From NCBI GenBank assembly GCA_019638185.1, contig JAHBUH010000018.1, positions 1 through 64,000 of the forward strand: a stretch of 64,000 bases of DNA, in the 5' to 3' direction. Under the pieces are notes generated by a model, which was not told the origin of the DNA, made no database searches, and was given only the letters and a program-made list of their open reading frames with translations. Shown one piece after another: positions 46,816 to 56,225 of this stretch. The number at the start of each line of letters is the position of its first letter. The stretch's first letter is position 1. This DNA comes from Leadbetterella sp. (GTDB taxonomy: Bacteria > Bacteroidota > Bacteroidia > Cytophagales > Spirosomataceae). Made by a program: the position numbers and the translations under genes.

Positions 46816-47766
46816 TTAGAGATTTGTTAATGAACGACTGGTTAATGATTTCAGGAAGTTCTCCAGATCCTGCTTATCCCGTTCGGATAAATTCAGGGGC
46901 TTAGCCAGCAGGGAATCCCGGTTAATGGGATCGGGCACTATTTTATCCGGGTCGTCATAGTAATCGATCACCTCGCGCAGGGTTTTAAACATGCCGTTAT
47001 GCATGTAGGGGGCGGTGAGCGCTATATTCCGCAGCGGGCCTATTTTAAATTTACCCAGATCGGTCGTCTTTTTAGTAATGCCGGCCCGCCCGCTGTCATT
47101 CAGATCTTTGCCGTTAAATAAGCCGATATTCCGGAATTCCAGGTTGCTGAAGTCCGGCCCGAAATGACAGCGCACGCAATTAGCGCTGCCGTTAAACAGG
47201 GCAAAACCCCGTTTTACGGATTCACTGACGGCTTGTTGGTTGTCATTCATTTTCCAGTCGTCGAAGGGCGTATCACTGGTTTCCAGCGATTGTTGAAAAG
47301 CGGCTAACGCGCGGGAGAGGGTTTTGGCCGAGGGCTGCTCTTTATAGATGTTCCGGAAGGCGGCCTGGTAAAATCCGCTTTGCTGCAGGCGGTGAACGGC
47401 ACTGTCTACGGGCAGGTTCATTTCATCGGGGTTGGCTATGGGGATAAGGGCCTGTTCTTCCAGGGAGGCCGCCCTTCCGTCCCAGAAAAAGAAGGCGGCA
47501 TTGTTTACATTCATGGCGCTGGGCGTATTGCGCACGCCTTTCCGGTTAAATACGCCGAGGCTCAGGGCGCTGGTATCGGCAAAAGCAAAGGCCGGTTTGT
47601 GGCAACTGGCGCAGCTTATCTTTTTGCTGGAGGAAAGCAGCGGGTCAAAAAACAGGGTTTTACCCAGGCTGATTTCGTCTTCCGGCACGGCAGAGGTGCG
47701 GTTACGGTAGAGGAAGTGAGCTCCTAGCATACCACATATCAGTACTATGATGAGGAGGTATTTCAT
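46816..47766 (-). CDS. Di-haem cytochrome c peroxidase (MauG/CcpA family)
   Basis: 316 residues with an N-terminal membrane anchor (KYLLIIVLICGMLGAHFLY). Two haem-binding motifs, CASCH in KKISCASCHKPAF and CVRCH in SANCVRCHFGPDF, and the family segment TPSAMNVNNAAFFFWDGRA and NGMFKTLREVIDYY. It reduces H2O2 in the periplasm with electrons from cytochrome c or azurin (an azurin lies at 18605). The gene's ATG overlaps the stop of an upstream lipoprotein gene by 4 nt, so the three genes from 48523 down form one operon. Confidence 0.93.
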   Translation of the reverse strand: MKYLLIIVLICGMLGAHFLYRNRTSAVPEDEISLGKTLFFDPLLSSSKKISCASCHKPAFAFADTSALSLGVFNRKGVRNTPSAMNVNNAAFFFWDGRAASLEEQALIPIANPDEMNLPVDSAVHRLQQSGFYQAAFRNIYKEQPSAKTLSRALAAFQQSLETSDTPFDDWKMNDNQQAVSESVKRGFALFNGSANCVRCHFGPDFSNLEFRNIGLFNGKDLNDSGRAGITKKTTDLGKFKIGPLRNIALTAPYMHNGMFKTLREVIDYYDDPDKIVPDPINRDSLLAKPLNLSERDKQDLENFLKSLTSRSLTNL

Positions 47767-48134
47767 GGTAATCGTGAAAAACCGGTGCCGTCCATGTCGT
47801 AAATCCGGGGTTTACAGCTGTCTTCAATGGCCCGGAATACGATGGAATCCCGGTTTATAAAGTCTACTTTATAGGTAGCATAGTATTCTTCTCCCCCTGA
47901 GCCGCAGATAGGATCAAAGGTCTTCAGGGTATCGTTTCTAAAGGACGATTTTCCGCTGGAGAATAGTTTGCCGTCCATAAAATAATCATGGGTGCCGTCT
48001 TCCCGGAAACGGGCTTCAGCCAGGGGGCCGCTTTTAAATTTGCCTTTCCATTTGCCATAGAATTCATGCTTCTCTTCTTTTTGAGCGCAGGAAAGAAGGC
48101 AGAGGGTTACTAAAGGGATGAGTATTGATTTCAT
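47763..48134 (-). CDS. Small lipoprotein, paralogue of the next gene upstream
   Basis: 123 residues. Type II signal peptide with the cysteine at residue 16 (TLCLLSC). The mature part, about 105 residues, is beta-rich with FYGKWKGKFKSGPLAEARFR and a DG.-x-D..MDGK strand, then paired cysteines (PICGSG, DSCKPR) that could form a disulfide. It resembles a small lipocalin-like fold and shares the pattern GxW-(x)-FxxDGT-xx-(M/A)xGKL with the protein at 48140. Second gene of the peroxidase operon; function unknown. Confidence 0.8.
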   Translation of the reverse strand: MKSILIPLVTLCLLSCAQKEEKHEFYGKWKGKFKSGPLAEARFREDGTHDYFMDGKLFSSGKSSFRNDTLKTFDPICGSGGEEYYATYKVDFINRDSIVFRAIEDSCKPRIYDMDGTGFSRLP

Positions 48135-48139
48135 GATCG

Positions 48140-48523
48140 TTATTTTTTTACCCTGCCGAAACGCACTTTATCGGTATTCATGATCCGCACGGAGCAGGTG
48201 TCGTCAATTAAATTAATTTTCAAAGAATCACCGAAGTAGGTGAGTTTATAGGATCCTACGGAGTTAGGGGCGCAGTTAGGATCGCCACTGAAGTAGATGG
48301 TGTCTCCGCTGACGGCGAATTTCTGGGAGATCACTAATTTACCGTTTGCCATGGCGTCTACGGTTCCATCGGGTTTAAACCGGGCCAGTAAGGTCCAGGG
48401 TTTGCCTTCATACGTGTCGTGGATGTCCCACTCGCCCAGAATGGTAGGCTCCGTTTCCTGGTTAGAAGGGGTGTTACAGGCCGCAGCCAGCAGCATTAAA
48501 ATACCATACAGTAGTTTTTTCAT
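48140..48523 (-). CDS. Small lipoprotein, lipocalin-like, first gene of the peroxidase operon
   Basis: 127 residues from ATG 48523. Type II signal peptide (LYGILMLLAAAC, Cys at 16). Mature chain with ILGEWDIHDTYEGKPWTLLA, FKPDGTVDAMANGKLVISQK and the two cysteines GDPNCAPN and DDTCSVRI at the same relative positions as in its neighbour, so the pair arose by tandem duplication and then diverged. The repeated strand pattern suggests a small binding barrel. Gap to the next gene 5 nt. Confidence 0.8.
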   Translation of the reverse strand: MKKLLYGILMLLAAACNTPSNQETEPTILGEWDIHDTYEGKPWTLLARFKPDGTVDAMANGKLVISQKFAVSGDTIYFSGDPNCAPNSVGSYKLTYFGDSLKINLIDDTCSVRIMNTDKVRFGRVKK

Positions 48524-48578
48524 GATATGTATTTTTGGGTTACAAAATCGTATTTCAAAACTACAGGTGTATATGGAA

Positions 48579-48609
48579 AAAGGCATTTGCGGCTGTTGCA
48601 AATACCTTT
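48579..48609 (-). terminator. Terminator of the hybrid sensor kinase gene
   Basis: Minus strand: AAAGGTATTTGC and GCAAATGCCTTT form a 12-bp stem (11 of 12 pairs) around AACAGCC, followed by TTTTCC. It lies about 100 nt downstream of the stop at 48709. Confidence 0.65.
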
Positions 48610-48708
48610 GATTATTTTCTTTTTAAGTTACTGATTGTCAATGTATTTGAAAATGTTGCGGAATATTTTGAATCTGTTGCAGCTGCTCAGGCGCATGCGG
48701 GCAGCGTG

Positions 48709-51663
48709 CTAGCCGTTCTTAGGCACTTCGCTGGGCGCGTACCCGAAGTGCCGGGAGAAGGCGGTAGAGAAGTTAGCCGGGTTACCGTAACCTACGCGAT
48801 AGGAAATTTCGGCTACGGTGCCGGCACGATTTTCTAAAAGCTCGTGGGCTTTCTGCATGCGGATGGTGCGGACCAGGTCGCCGGGGCTTTGGTCAATGAT
48901 CCCTTTCAGCTTACGGTGAAGCTGGGTGCGACTGAGCCCGATCTTCCTGCCCAGGCTTTCGGTGCTCATCTGCTCATCGTCTATATTTTCTTCAATGACG
49001 GTTCTCAGCCGGTCCAGGAAGGCTTTATCCAGCGAAGGCATTTCTTCGGGGTGGGTAAGCCAGCGGTAGTTGCTGCTGTATTTTTCCTGGAGTGATTTCC
49101 TTACGCGGATCAGGTTATCTATGACGGCCTGCAGTTCACGATTATCAAAGGGCTTGGCCAGGTAGGCGTCAGCGCCGGTTTCCAGGCCCTGTATGCGGCT
49201 GTCGGTATCGGTTTTTGCCGTGAGCATGATCACGGGAATATGGCTGGTGCGTTCGTCCGTTTTTAAGGTGTGGCAAACTTCATAACCGTTTTTAAACGGC
49301 ATCATGAGGTCAGTAATGATCAGTCCCGGTATTTCTTTTAAGGCTTTTTCAATGCCCTCGCGGCCATCTTCGGCCGTAAGTATGGTAAATTTCCCGGCCA
49401 GGGTAGTTTGGATAAAATCTCTCAGCTGGGCGTGGTCTTCTATGACCAGGACCACCGGCAGGTTTTCATGGATCTCCGCTTCTTCTGTCACGGGGGCTTC
49501 AGCAGAGAAAGTGATGCGGGGTTCTGTTTCCTGCTCCCGGGATAAAACATAGGGCAGGTTTATTGTAAAACGGCTGCCTTTAGCCGGTGCGCTGCTGACA
49601 CGGATGGTGCCGCCCAGGAGGGTGACCAGTTCTTTTACCAGGGCCAGCCCCACGCCGGCGCCTTCGCGGGAGCGGGTATCACCGGCATCGGCCTGGTAGA
49701 AGCGGTCAAAGATGTAGGGCAGTTTTTTTTCAGGAATGCCTATACCTGTGTCTTCTACAGTTATGGAGAACTTCGAGTCTTCTTCCCGGTCAAAAACAAC
49801 GTTTATGGTTCCGCCGGGGGTGTTGAATTTCAGGGCATTGGATATTAAGTTCTGGACTATTTTTTCGAGTTTATCCGCATCGGCTTCTATTATTAAGCGA
49901 TCTACGGACGACCGGAAATCCAGGGAAATGTTTTTTTGTTCCGCCAGGGAGTGAAACTGCGCCACCATCACGCGTAACCACCTGACGATATCCACAGGCA
50001 CCGGCTTTACTTCAATCTGCCCGTTTTCCAGCCGGCTTAAATCCAGCAGCTGGTTAATCAGCTCCAGGAGGCGCTGGCTGTTTTGTAAAATATAGCGGGC
50101 ATAGGAGCGGGTAATTTCCGGGTCAGGGTTATTTAGCAGCTCTTTGGCCGGGTTCATGATCAGCGTGAGCGGCGTCTTAAATTCATGGGTAAGGTTAATG
50201 AAGAACCGGGATTTTGCTGCATCCATTTCCTGCAGTTTTTCGGCCTGTTCGCGTACCTGTGCCGTGCGCTCCATGACGGTTTTCTCCAGCTGAACGGCTT
50301 GTTCGGATACCAGGCGGTTTTTTTCCTGTTCTTTCAGGATGTTTTCTGCGGCCAGCCGGTCGTTTTCTTTTAGCTGAACCGCCAGTGTCCGGTTCGTATC
50401 GGCGATATCGATGGCAAGGTAGATGGAAAACAGAACCGGGAGAATGAGGTTACCCCAGGCGAATCCCACCATGACCTGGCTCAGGGTAAACCACCCGAAG
50501 CGATTGGAGCCGACAAAAGTGCCCAGCAGGATAAACAGGACCATTGCCAATACAATCAGCCACAGTTTTTTATTCCCTTTTTTAATAGACCGGTAAATAA
50601 CAATGAACGCGTCTGTGTAAAAAACAAGGGTAAAGGCCAGCTGATAGTTGTTACTGAAATTACTCAGCCAGCAGTTATACCAGAAATCCTGCATGTTCCA
50701 GATAACCGCCAGGGTCCAGGGTATGGTGAGGGCTAACACCAGCAGTGTCCGGATGCGGGGCAATTTCCCGTAACCCAGGTAGTAGAGCAGCAGCATGGCG
50801 AATGTGACGTGCAGGTTAACAAAGCCCAGGAAAACCCGGGTGTATAAAACCTGCCGGGCGGGGTCAGTAGTGACTATGGTCTGGTACCGGGCAAACAGGC
50901 CTATGGCCACTATGGCTACAAAAAGTACGTAGTAAAGGTGAATCTTCTGCCGGGGATAAAACAGGAAAAGCAATAGATGCAGCAGGATGAGAATCCCTGC
51001 CGCGCCGGCACTGATGAGTAGCAGGTCCATGAGGCGCTGGTTGGCTTTTTGGGTGCTGTTCATGTGGTGCAAATCCTGGATCTGCATATTGAACCCGTAG
51101 AAATTGGGATAATAACCCAAATAATTGGAAAAGCGTACGGCTATTAAATGCGGCAGGGTGTCCGTAACGGCTATGGGAATGGTGAGAAAGGGATTTCTTA
51201 CGGCTTTCATGGTTTCCTTAGACGTACCCAGCTCGCCCAGCGACATGATTTTCTGCCCGTCAAAATAAAATTCCGCGGCGGCATCCAGGTTAAAGTATAC
51301 CCCCCAGGTGTCCGTCAGCGTGCTATCCTGTTTTTTCACCCAAAGGCGGAACCATCCGAATCCCGTCCATCTTTCCGGCATAGGCGCCTGGCTGTATTTA
51401 TCCGCCCCAAAAGCAGTGGATTTCAATACCTGCCAGCTGCTGTCAGGGGTACCGGGCCGGGCCCACTGCATATCATCGCCGGGGTGAAACCGCCAGCCGG
51501 CATGGTCTAACAGAAGGGGTTGGGTGATGCAGCTGTCCGAGAGAATCACCGGCTGGCCTTGAGCCCGGGCTTTTACCGAAAGAAAACCCACGGCGGCCAG
51601 TATAAAACAGCCGCGAAGGAGGGTATTTTTCAGCGAGCCCGGGCAGGGGAAACACCTGGTCAT
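48709..51663 (-). CDS. Hybrid two-component system: 7TMR-DISM sensor, histidine kinase, receiver and AraC output in one protein
   Basis: 984 residues from ATG 51663 (ATG 51684 is an alternative). Signal peptide near residue 35, then an extracellular jelly-roll domain (about 40-190) and seven TM helices (about 210-400), the 7TMR-DISM arrangement. A coiled stretch leads to HisKA (FFINLTHEFKTPLTLI, His about 505), HATPase_c (LIQNLISNALKFNTPGG, DTGIGIPEKK, GAGVGLALVKEL), a receiver (IITDLMMPFKNGYEV with the phospho-Asp, KPFDNRE lysine) and an AraC HTH (SLGRKIGLSRTQLHRKLKG, EISYRVGYGNPANFSTAF). It senses an outside ligand and directly regulates DNA. Confidence 0.95.
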   Translation of the reverse strand: MTRCFPCPGSLKNTLLRGCFILAAVGFLSVKARAQGQPVILSDSCITQPLLLDHAGWRFHPGDDMQWARPGTPDSSWQVLKSTAFGADKYSQAPMPERWTGFGWFRLWVKKQDSTLTDTWGVYFNLDAAAEFYFDGQKIMSLGELGTSKETMKAVRNPFLTIPIAVTDTLPHLIAVRFSNYLGYYPNFYGFNMQIQDLHHMNSTQKANQRLMDLLLISAGAAGILILLHLLLFLFYPRQKIHLYYVLFVAIVAIGLFARYQTIVTTDPARQVLYTRVFLGFVNLHVTFAMLLLYYLGYGKLPRIRTLLVLALTIPWTLAVIWNMQDFWYNCWLSNFSNNYQLAFTLVFYTDAFIVIYRSIKKGNKKLWLIVLAMVLFILLGTFVGSNRFGWFTLSQVMVGFAWGNLILPVLFSIYLAIDIADTNRTLAVQLKENDRLAAENILKEQEKNRLVSEQAVQLEKTVMERTAQVREQAEKLQEMDAAKSRFFINLTHEFKTPLTLIMNPAKELLNNPDPEITRSYARYILQNSQRLLELINQLLDLSRLENGQIEVKPVPVDIVRWLRVMVAQFHSLAEQKNISLDFRSSVDRLIIEADADKLEKIVQNLISNALKFNTPGGTINVVFDREEDSKFSITVEDTGIGIPEKKLPYIFDRFYQADAGDTRSREGAGVGLALVKELVTLLGGTIRVSSAPAKGSRFTINLPYVLSREQETEPRITFSAEAPVTEEAEIHENLPVVLVIEDHAQLRDFIQTTLAGKFTILTAEDGREGIEKALKEIPGLIITDLMMPFKNGYEVCHTLKTDERTSHIPVIMLTAKTDTDSRIQGLETGADAYLAKPFDNRELQAVIDNLIRVRKSLQEKYSSNYRWLTHPEEMPSLDKAFLDRLRTVIEENIDDEQMSTESLGRKIGLSRTQLHRKLKGIIDQSPGDLVRTIRMQKAHELLENRAGTVAEISYRVGYGNPANFSTAFSRHFGYAPSEVPKNG

Positions 51664-51704
51664 AAATGATTCTCTCTCATGCATTAAACGGGATTAACCT
51701 GTTT

Positions 51705-51712
51705 CAAAAATA
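51705..51712 (-). promoter_or_regulatory. -7 promoter element of the hybrid sensor gene
   Basis: The minus strand reads TATTTTTG; predicted start near 51701, 17 or 38 nt before the two possible ATG codons. Confidence 0.45.
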
Positions 51713-51722
51713 AGCAGAAATA

Positions 51723-52520
51723 TTAAATACCACCCCGATTTTTTTGTTTATTCGTAAGCAATGCTATCCCCAGCCAGTACGCCGGTGCCAATGCAATGGC
51801 CGGCACCATAAAAGGAAAATAGTATTCCTGAAATGCGGATAGCAGGCAAAGCACACAAAACACGATGCCTGTTAAGCAAAAGATACTGATGACGGCAAAC
51901 TGCCATTTCCGGATGGCGGATTGGCGAAACAGGGCAAAAGACAGGGCAATGGCAGCTACGTATAACGATGCCCGGGCTAATGTTCTCCAGGGCATATGAA
52001 AGTCAAATTGCGGAAAGAAATCTTCTGCATTTTTCCCGGCCGCTACCCAGTCTTTTAACCCGGAACTGAACCTGAACGAACTATAATTATCCCATAAATT
52101 CAGCAAGGCCATGAGGCATAACATCCCCAGGATTATTTTTGATAAAGTGGTGTCAGGCGGTGAAATAACTTTCAGCCCGGCCCGGAGTAACAGCAGGACA
52201 GCCACCATCAGTGCTCCGTACCTGAACTGTTCAATACCGGCCGCTGTCAGCAGGCCGGCATCTTCTCTTGGCGGCCCGAGGTGCAGAGGAACCAGGGTGG
52301 TCAGGCCCATAGCAAAGAGGAGCCACCCTGCAGAATGACTGCCGGGTTTACAGAAACGGAGTAAAAGAAAACCTGCAATGAAAATCCCGGTGCAAATAGC
52401 GATGTAAGCCGCGAAAGTTTCCTGGTTTACCTGTGCTTCAGGCGGGAAGAAGTTTTCGGTAATGGGATAGTAAGGCAATAGAATCAAAATGAGTATTGCC
52501 CCTGTTCGGAGAAGTTTCAT
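51723..52520 (-). CDS. Multi-TM membrane protein, unknown function
   Basis: 265 residues with about seven hydrophobic segments (near 8-22, 35-52, 65-80, 100-118, 125-140, 175-195, 200-235) and no catalytic motif. The segment PREDAGLLTAAGIEQFRYGA and the loop FRFSSGLKDWVAAGKNAEDF are the only soluble parts. No family recognised. It is co-oriented with the S9 peptidase (26-nt gap) and may be part of its transcript. Confidence 0.75.
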   Translation of the reverse strand: MKLLRTGAILILILLPYYPITENFFPPEAQVNQETFAAYIAICTGIFIAGFLLLRFCKPGSHSAGWLLFAMGLTTLVPLHLGPPREDAGLLTAAGIEQFRYGALMVAVLLLLRAGLKVISPPDTTLSKIILGMLCLMALLNLWDNYSSFRFSSGLKDWVAAGKNAEDFFPQFDFHMPWRTLARASLYVAAIALSFALFRQSAIRKWQFAVISIFCLTGIVFCVLCLLSAFQEYYFPFMVPAIALAPAYWLGIALLTNKQKNRGGI

Positions 52521-52546
52521 AGTTTAAAGGTTTTTTGGGTTTGTGT

Positions 52547-54451
52547 CTACTTTTTAGCTTTGAGGTGCTTGTCTAAAAACTTCTCCATGGCACCGTAAAA
52601 ATCGTATTGGTTATCCTGGTTATGGAAACCATGCCCTTCATCATTTTTTACCATATACTCTACCTCAATGCCCCTCTTTTTCAAGGCTTCCACCATTTGG
52701 TCGCTTTCGGCTTTGTTAACCCGGGGGTCATTTGCTCCCTGGGCTATGAAAAGCGGTGTTTTAATTTTGTCGGCATGAAATACCGGGGAGACTTCTGCCA
52801 GTAGCAGGCTGTCTTTTTGCGGGTCACCCATCATTTCGTGAAACTGGTCCAGGTAAGGTTTCCAATACGGCGGTATGGTCTTCAGCAAAGTAAATAAGTT
52901 ACTTACTCCCACATAATCCACGGCCGCCGCATATAAATCGGGTGTAAATGTAATCCCTGCCAGGGTGGCGTAACCACCATAGCTTCCGCCGTAAATGGCA
53001 ACCCGGTCTTTGTCGGCAATGCCCTCTTTGATCAGCCATTCCACGCCGTCGGTAATGTCATCCTGCATGGTTTTGCCCCATTGTTTGAAGCTCGATTCCC
53101 AGAATTTCCGGCCGTAACCGGTACTTCCCCGGAAGTTCATCTGTAATACGGCATAACCGCGATTGGCTAAAAATTGCACCTCGTTATTGTACCCCCAGCC
53201 GTCCCTGGCCCAGGGGCCGCCGTGCGGGTTAATGACTACCGGCAGGTTTTTGGCCTCCACACCCAGGGGTAGCGTAAGGTAGCCGTGAATTTCCAGGCCG
53301 TCTCTGGATTTATAAGAAACCGGCGTCATACGGCACATCTGATTTTCGTTTATCCAGGGGTAGGGATTGGCTATTTGTTTCGATTCTTTGGTTTTAAAAT
53401 CGTACAGGTAATATTCAATGGGCAGCCGGTCACTGTTTACACCCACTATGGCTTTGGTGCGGGCGTCGTCGTGGTTGGCCACAAATGTATAATAACCGTC
53501 AAATTTCTTATCCAACGCCTTTTGTATATCGCCCCATTCCTTATCAAAAAAATGCTGTTCCGATTTTTCTGCTTCCCAGTAAACAGAGGTCAGCGCCTGC
53601 TTTTTCCGGTCGTAGTTAATGCCGGCTATGTCATAATCTTTGTCGGCAAATAGTTCTTTTATTTCCTTTTTGGCCGTGGGATCGTATTCTATCAGGGCGC
53701 TTTTATCCCTGCCGATATTGCTGATGGCATAGATCAGGGTATTGTCTTTGTTGAAAGACGATGGCGCAAAGGTCTCTTTAAACGAAGTAGTCATCAAAGG
53801 CGTGAAACTGTCTTTTTCCGAATTCCGGTAGTTCCAGGTAATATTTACGCCGTCTGTTTTGGAAGCGAGCCGTATGACCCCGTTGTTATCCGTCATCCAG
53901 CTGTCGTAATTTTCTTTGTTGTCATAAAGCAGGGTCAGTTCCCCGGTCTCTATATTCAAAAGGTAAGGGTCAAAGTATTCTTTTACCCTTTTGTTGATTT
54001 GCACAATCATCTCTTTTTCTTTCCCGCTGATGTCATTTAAAGCGTCAAGGATGTCGCTTCTCACCCCGGCAAAAGGGGTTAATGCTTTCAGGTCTGTTCC
54101 GTCTGCTTTGACGGAGAAAAGCTGGAAGTTTTCATCGCCGCCAATGTCCTGGGCGTACACGATGCGGTCACCTTTCCAGAAATACCCGCCAATACTTCTC
54201 AGCGTATCGTGGGTTACCCGCATAGCCGAAGTGTCTTCTACTTTCTGAACAAAAATGTTCATCTTTCCCTTGTAATCCGCCCTGTAACTGAAATAGCGGC
54301 CGTCAGGCGAGATCCGGAATGAACTTTTTTCCCCGTTTTTGAAAAACGTTTCCATGGGAAGCAGGGGGGCGGGAACTTCTCTTTCCACTTTCTTGCAGGA
54401 GCTGAAGAGGGCTGTGAACGCCACGCAGGCGCATAACAGGATACATTTCAT
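52547..54451 (-). CDS. S9-family peptidase (acylaminoacyl/prolyl oligopeptidase-like), lipoprotein
   Basis: 634 residues. A type II signal peptide ends in FSSC (Cys at about 19). An N-terminal seven-bladed beta-propeller (about 40-360) precedes the alpha/beta-hydrolase domain with the nucleophile serine in AIYGGSYGGYATLAG, the aspartate in AQGANDPRVNKAES and the histidine in NDEGHGFHNQDNQ. It cleaves oligopeptides in the periplasm. Together with the neighbouring M1 peptidase it suggests peptide scavenging. Start ATG 54451. Confidence 0.93.
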   Translation of the reverse strand: MKCILLCACVAFTALFSSCKKVEREVPAPLLPMETFFKNGEKSSFRISPDGRYFSYRADYKGKMNIFVQKVEDTSAMRVTHDTLRSIGGYFWKGDRIVYAQDIGGDENFQLFSVKADGTDLKALTPFAGVRSDILDALNDISGKEKEMIVQINKRVKEYFDPYLLNIETGELTLLYDNKENYDSWMTDNNGVIRLASKTDGVNITWNYRNSEKDSFTPLMTTSFKETFAPSSFNKDNTLIYAISNIGRDKSALIEYDPTAKKEIKELFADKDYDIAGINYDRKKQALTSVYWEAEKSEQHFFDKEWGDIQKALDKKFDGYYTFVANHDDARTKAIVGVNSDRLPIEYYLYDFKTKESKQIANPYPWINENQMCRMTPVSYKSRDGLEIHGYLTLPLGVEAKNLPVVINPHGGPWARDGWGYNNEVQFLANRGYAVLQMNFRGSTGYGRKFWESSFKQWGKTMQDDITDGVEWLIKEGIADKDRVAIYGGSYGGYATLAGITFTPDLYAAAVDYVGVSNLFTLLKTIPPYWKPYLDQFHEMMGDPQKDSLLLAEVSPVFHADKIKTPLFIAQGANDPRVNKAESDQMVEALKKRGIEVEYMVKNDEGHGFHNQDNQYDFYGAMEKFLDKHLKAKK

Positions 54452-54481
54452 AGTCTTCTAAATTAAATTTTTTATCTTGTA

Positions 54482-56125
54482 TTATTCATAAATCACGTGT
54501 TTGAAATACCAGTTTCCGGGGTCGGCCTCGGGCAGGGTGGTACTTTTTATCGTCCATATATTTTTACGCAGGTTGTCCGGGTCCAGGTTGTCCATGACTT
54601 GGGTTTGAATGCCCGCGGAGGTCCGGATATCAATAGCCAGGGGCTGGGGAAATTTTTCGGTATACACGGCATAGGTGTCCGGGCTGAGTTTCCGGATATG
54701 GATATCCAGGGTCTCTTTTTTATAGAGGTAGAAGTCAAAGACGGGTTTCAGGCTTTTGCCGGCATGGGTAGAAAAGTGTTTTTCCACGTCATCACTTACC
54801 AGGAAAGTGGTATAAGGATATTTTACGTTTTCACTGAGGGCTTTCAGGGCCGGGAAGAAGAGGGAATCGCCCATCAGATGGCGCAGGGTATGCATTAAAA
54901 AGGCGCCTTTGTTATACACGTCGCCATTATAGGCCTGTAAGGTAGTGAGCGTTTCGCCCTGAACCACCGGTACCTGGCCTTCAATATCGGCTTTTTTGGC
55001 TACCATTACTGAATCGTAGCCTTTTTCGCCCAGCATTTCGCGGAAGAACAGCGCATCGGCATACGTGGTGATGCCCTCCTGGATCCAGAAATGCGCCCAG
55101 TCTTTATTGGTCACTTTATTGGCGAACCATTCGTGCGTAAACTCATGAAAAAGGTTATCGGAGAAGGAGAAGCCGGGGTAGTGGTGGTACCGGAAGTTTT
55201 CACCGCCGTAGGAGATCAGGGTCTGGTGCTCCATGCCGTAGTTCGGCACTTCTGCAATGCCCATTTTTTCTTTTACCCAGGGGTATTCGCCAAAGTATTT
55301 TTCCAGAATACGGGCATCGCGGGCCCGCATTTCCACGATTTCACGACCCTTATGCTTATGCTCTTCCAGTACGTAAAATTCAATAGGCACGCGGTTTCCG
55401 TGAACGGTAGTGTAGGTGTCTTTTTCCACCGCATATTTCCCGATGTTAAAAACCAGGCAGTAGTTACTGATGGTGTAGCCGGTTTTCCAGTGCCAGGCGG
55501 CGGTGCGGCCCTGCTTTTTTACGGATTGGAGCAGGCCGGGGCCGGCCACCACCAGGCCTTCCGGAACGGTAATGAACATTTCTGTGCCTTCATCGGGCTC
55601 ATCAGAAGGGTGATCCTTGCAGGGGAAATAGATTTTTCCGCCTTCCATCTGGCAGTTGACGGCCACCCAGGGGTTCCCCGTGCTGTCCGTAGTCCAGGTA
55701 AAACCACCCTGCCAGGGCGGATTCAGGGCTACCGGCGGTGTGCCGCTGTAACTGATTCTGACGGTATGACTACCGGCACTCAGCGGTGTGCGGGTAGTAA
55801 TTCTCAGGGAGTCTGCGGTGTGCTGAAAAACCGTATTCTTCTGATCTACCCACACTTCTTTTACCCGGTAGGCATTCACCAGCTGAAACAGCAGAGAACC
55901 GGACGGCTGAAGCAGATTCAGCCGGATTTCCGTAAAGCCGTCAATGGACTTCCGGCTGATATCTACGTTCAGATTAAGGGTATAATGCCGGATATCCATG
56001 TTAGCCTGTACCTCTCCCAGGCGCCCGCCCGAGCTCAGACGGGTATCCTGCGCGTAAGAGGCGTGAACCAGGGAGAGGCAAAAGGCGCCTAGCGTCAAAA
56101 CCGTACACCGGTAGTTATTTTTCAT
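54482..56125 (-). CDS. M1-family metallopeptidase, secreted (short form)
   Basis: 547 residues with signal peptide (TVLTLGAFCLSLVHASYAQ). Zinc motif LFHEFTHEWFANKVTNKDW (HExxH) and FWIQEGITTYADALFF (third ligand Glu). Exopeptidase motif GMEH is present in VPNYGMEHQTLISYGG, which supports true aminopeptidase activity rather than a structural role. Lacks the large C-terminal helical domain of PepN. Distinct from the M1 protein at 40474. Follows the S9 gene region in the same orientation with a 30-nt gap. Confidence 0.92.
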   Translation of the reverse strand: MKNNYRCTVLTLGAFCLSLVHASYAQDTRLSSGGRLGEVQANMDIRHYTLNLNVDISRKSIDGFTEIRLNLLQPSGSLLFQLVNAYRVKEVWVDQKNTVFQHTADSLRITTRTPLSAGSHTVRISYSGTPPVALNPPWQGGFTWTTDSTGNPWVAVNCQMEGGKIYFPCKDHPSDEPDEGTEMFITVPEGLVVAGPGLLQSVKKQGRTAAWHWKTGYTISNYCLVFNIGKYAVEKDTYTTVHGNRVPIEFYVLEEHKHKGREIVEMRARDARILEKYFGEYPWVKEKMGIAEVPNYGMEHQTLISYGGENFRYHHYPGFSFSDNLFHEFTHEWFANKVTNKDWAHFWIQEGITTYADALFFREMLGEKGYDSVMVAKKADIEGQVPVVQGETLTTLQAYNGDVYNKGAFLMHTLRHLMGDSLFFPALKALSENVKYPYTTFLVSDDVEKHFSTHAGKSLKPVFDFYLYKKETLDIHIRKLSPDTYAVYTEKFPQPLAIDIRTSAGIQTQVMDNLDPDNLRKNIWTIKSTTLPEADPGNWYFKHVIYE

Positions 56126-56225
56126 TACTAAAGCATATATTACCAGACAATATACACATAATTATTGGGGTTAAGCAAATGATAGTCAGTTTAACCGTCA
56201 GGCTTGTTGTCCGAAAAAATGTCCG

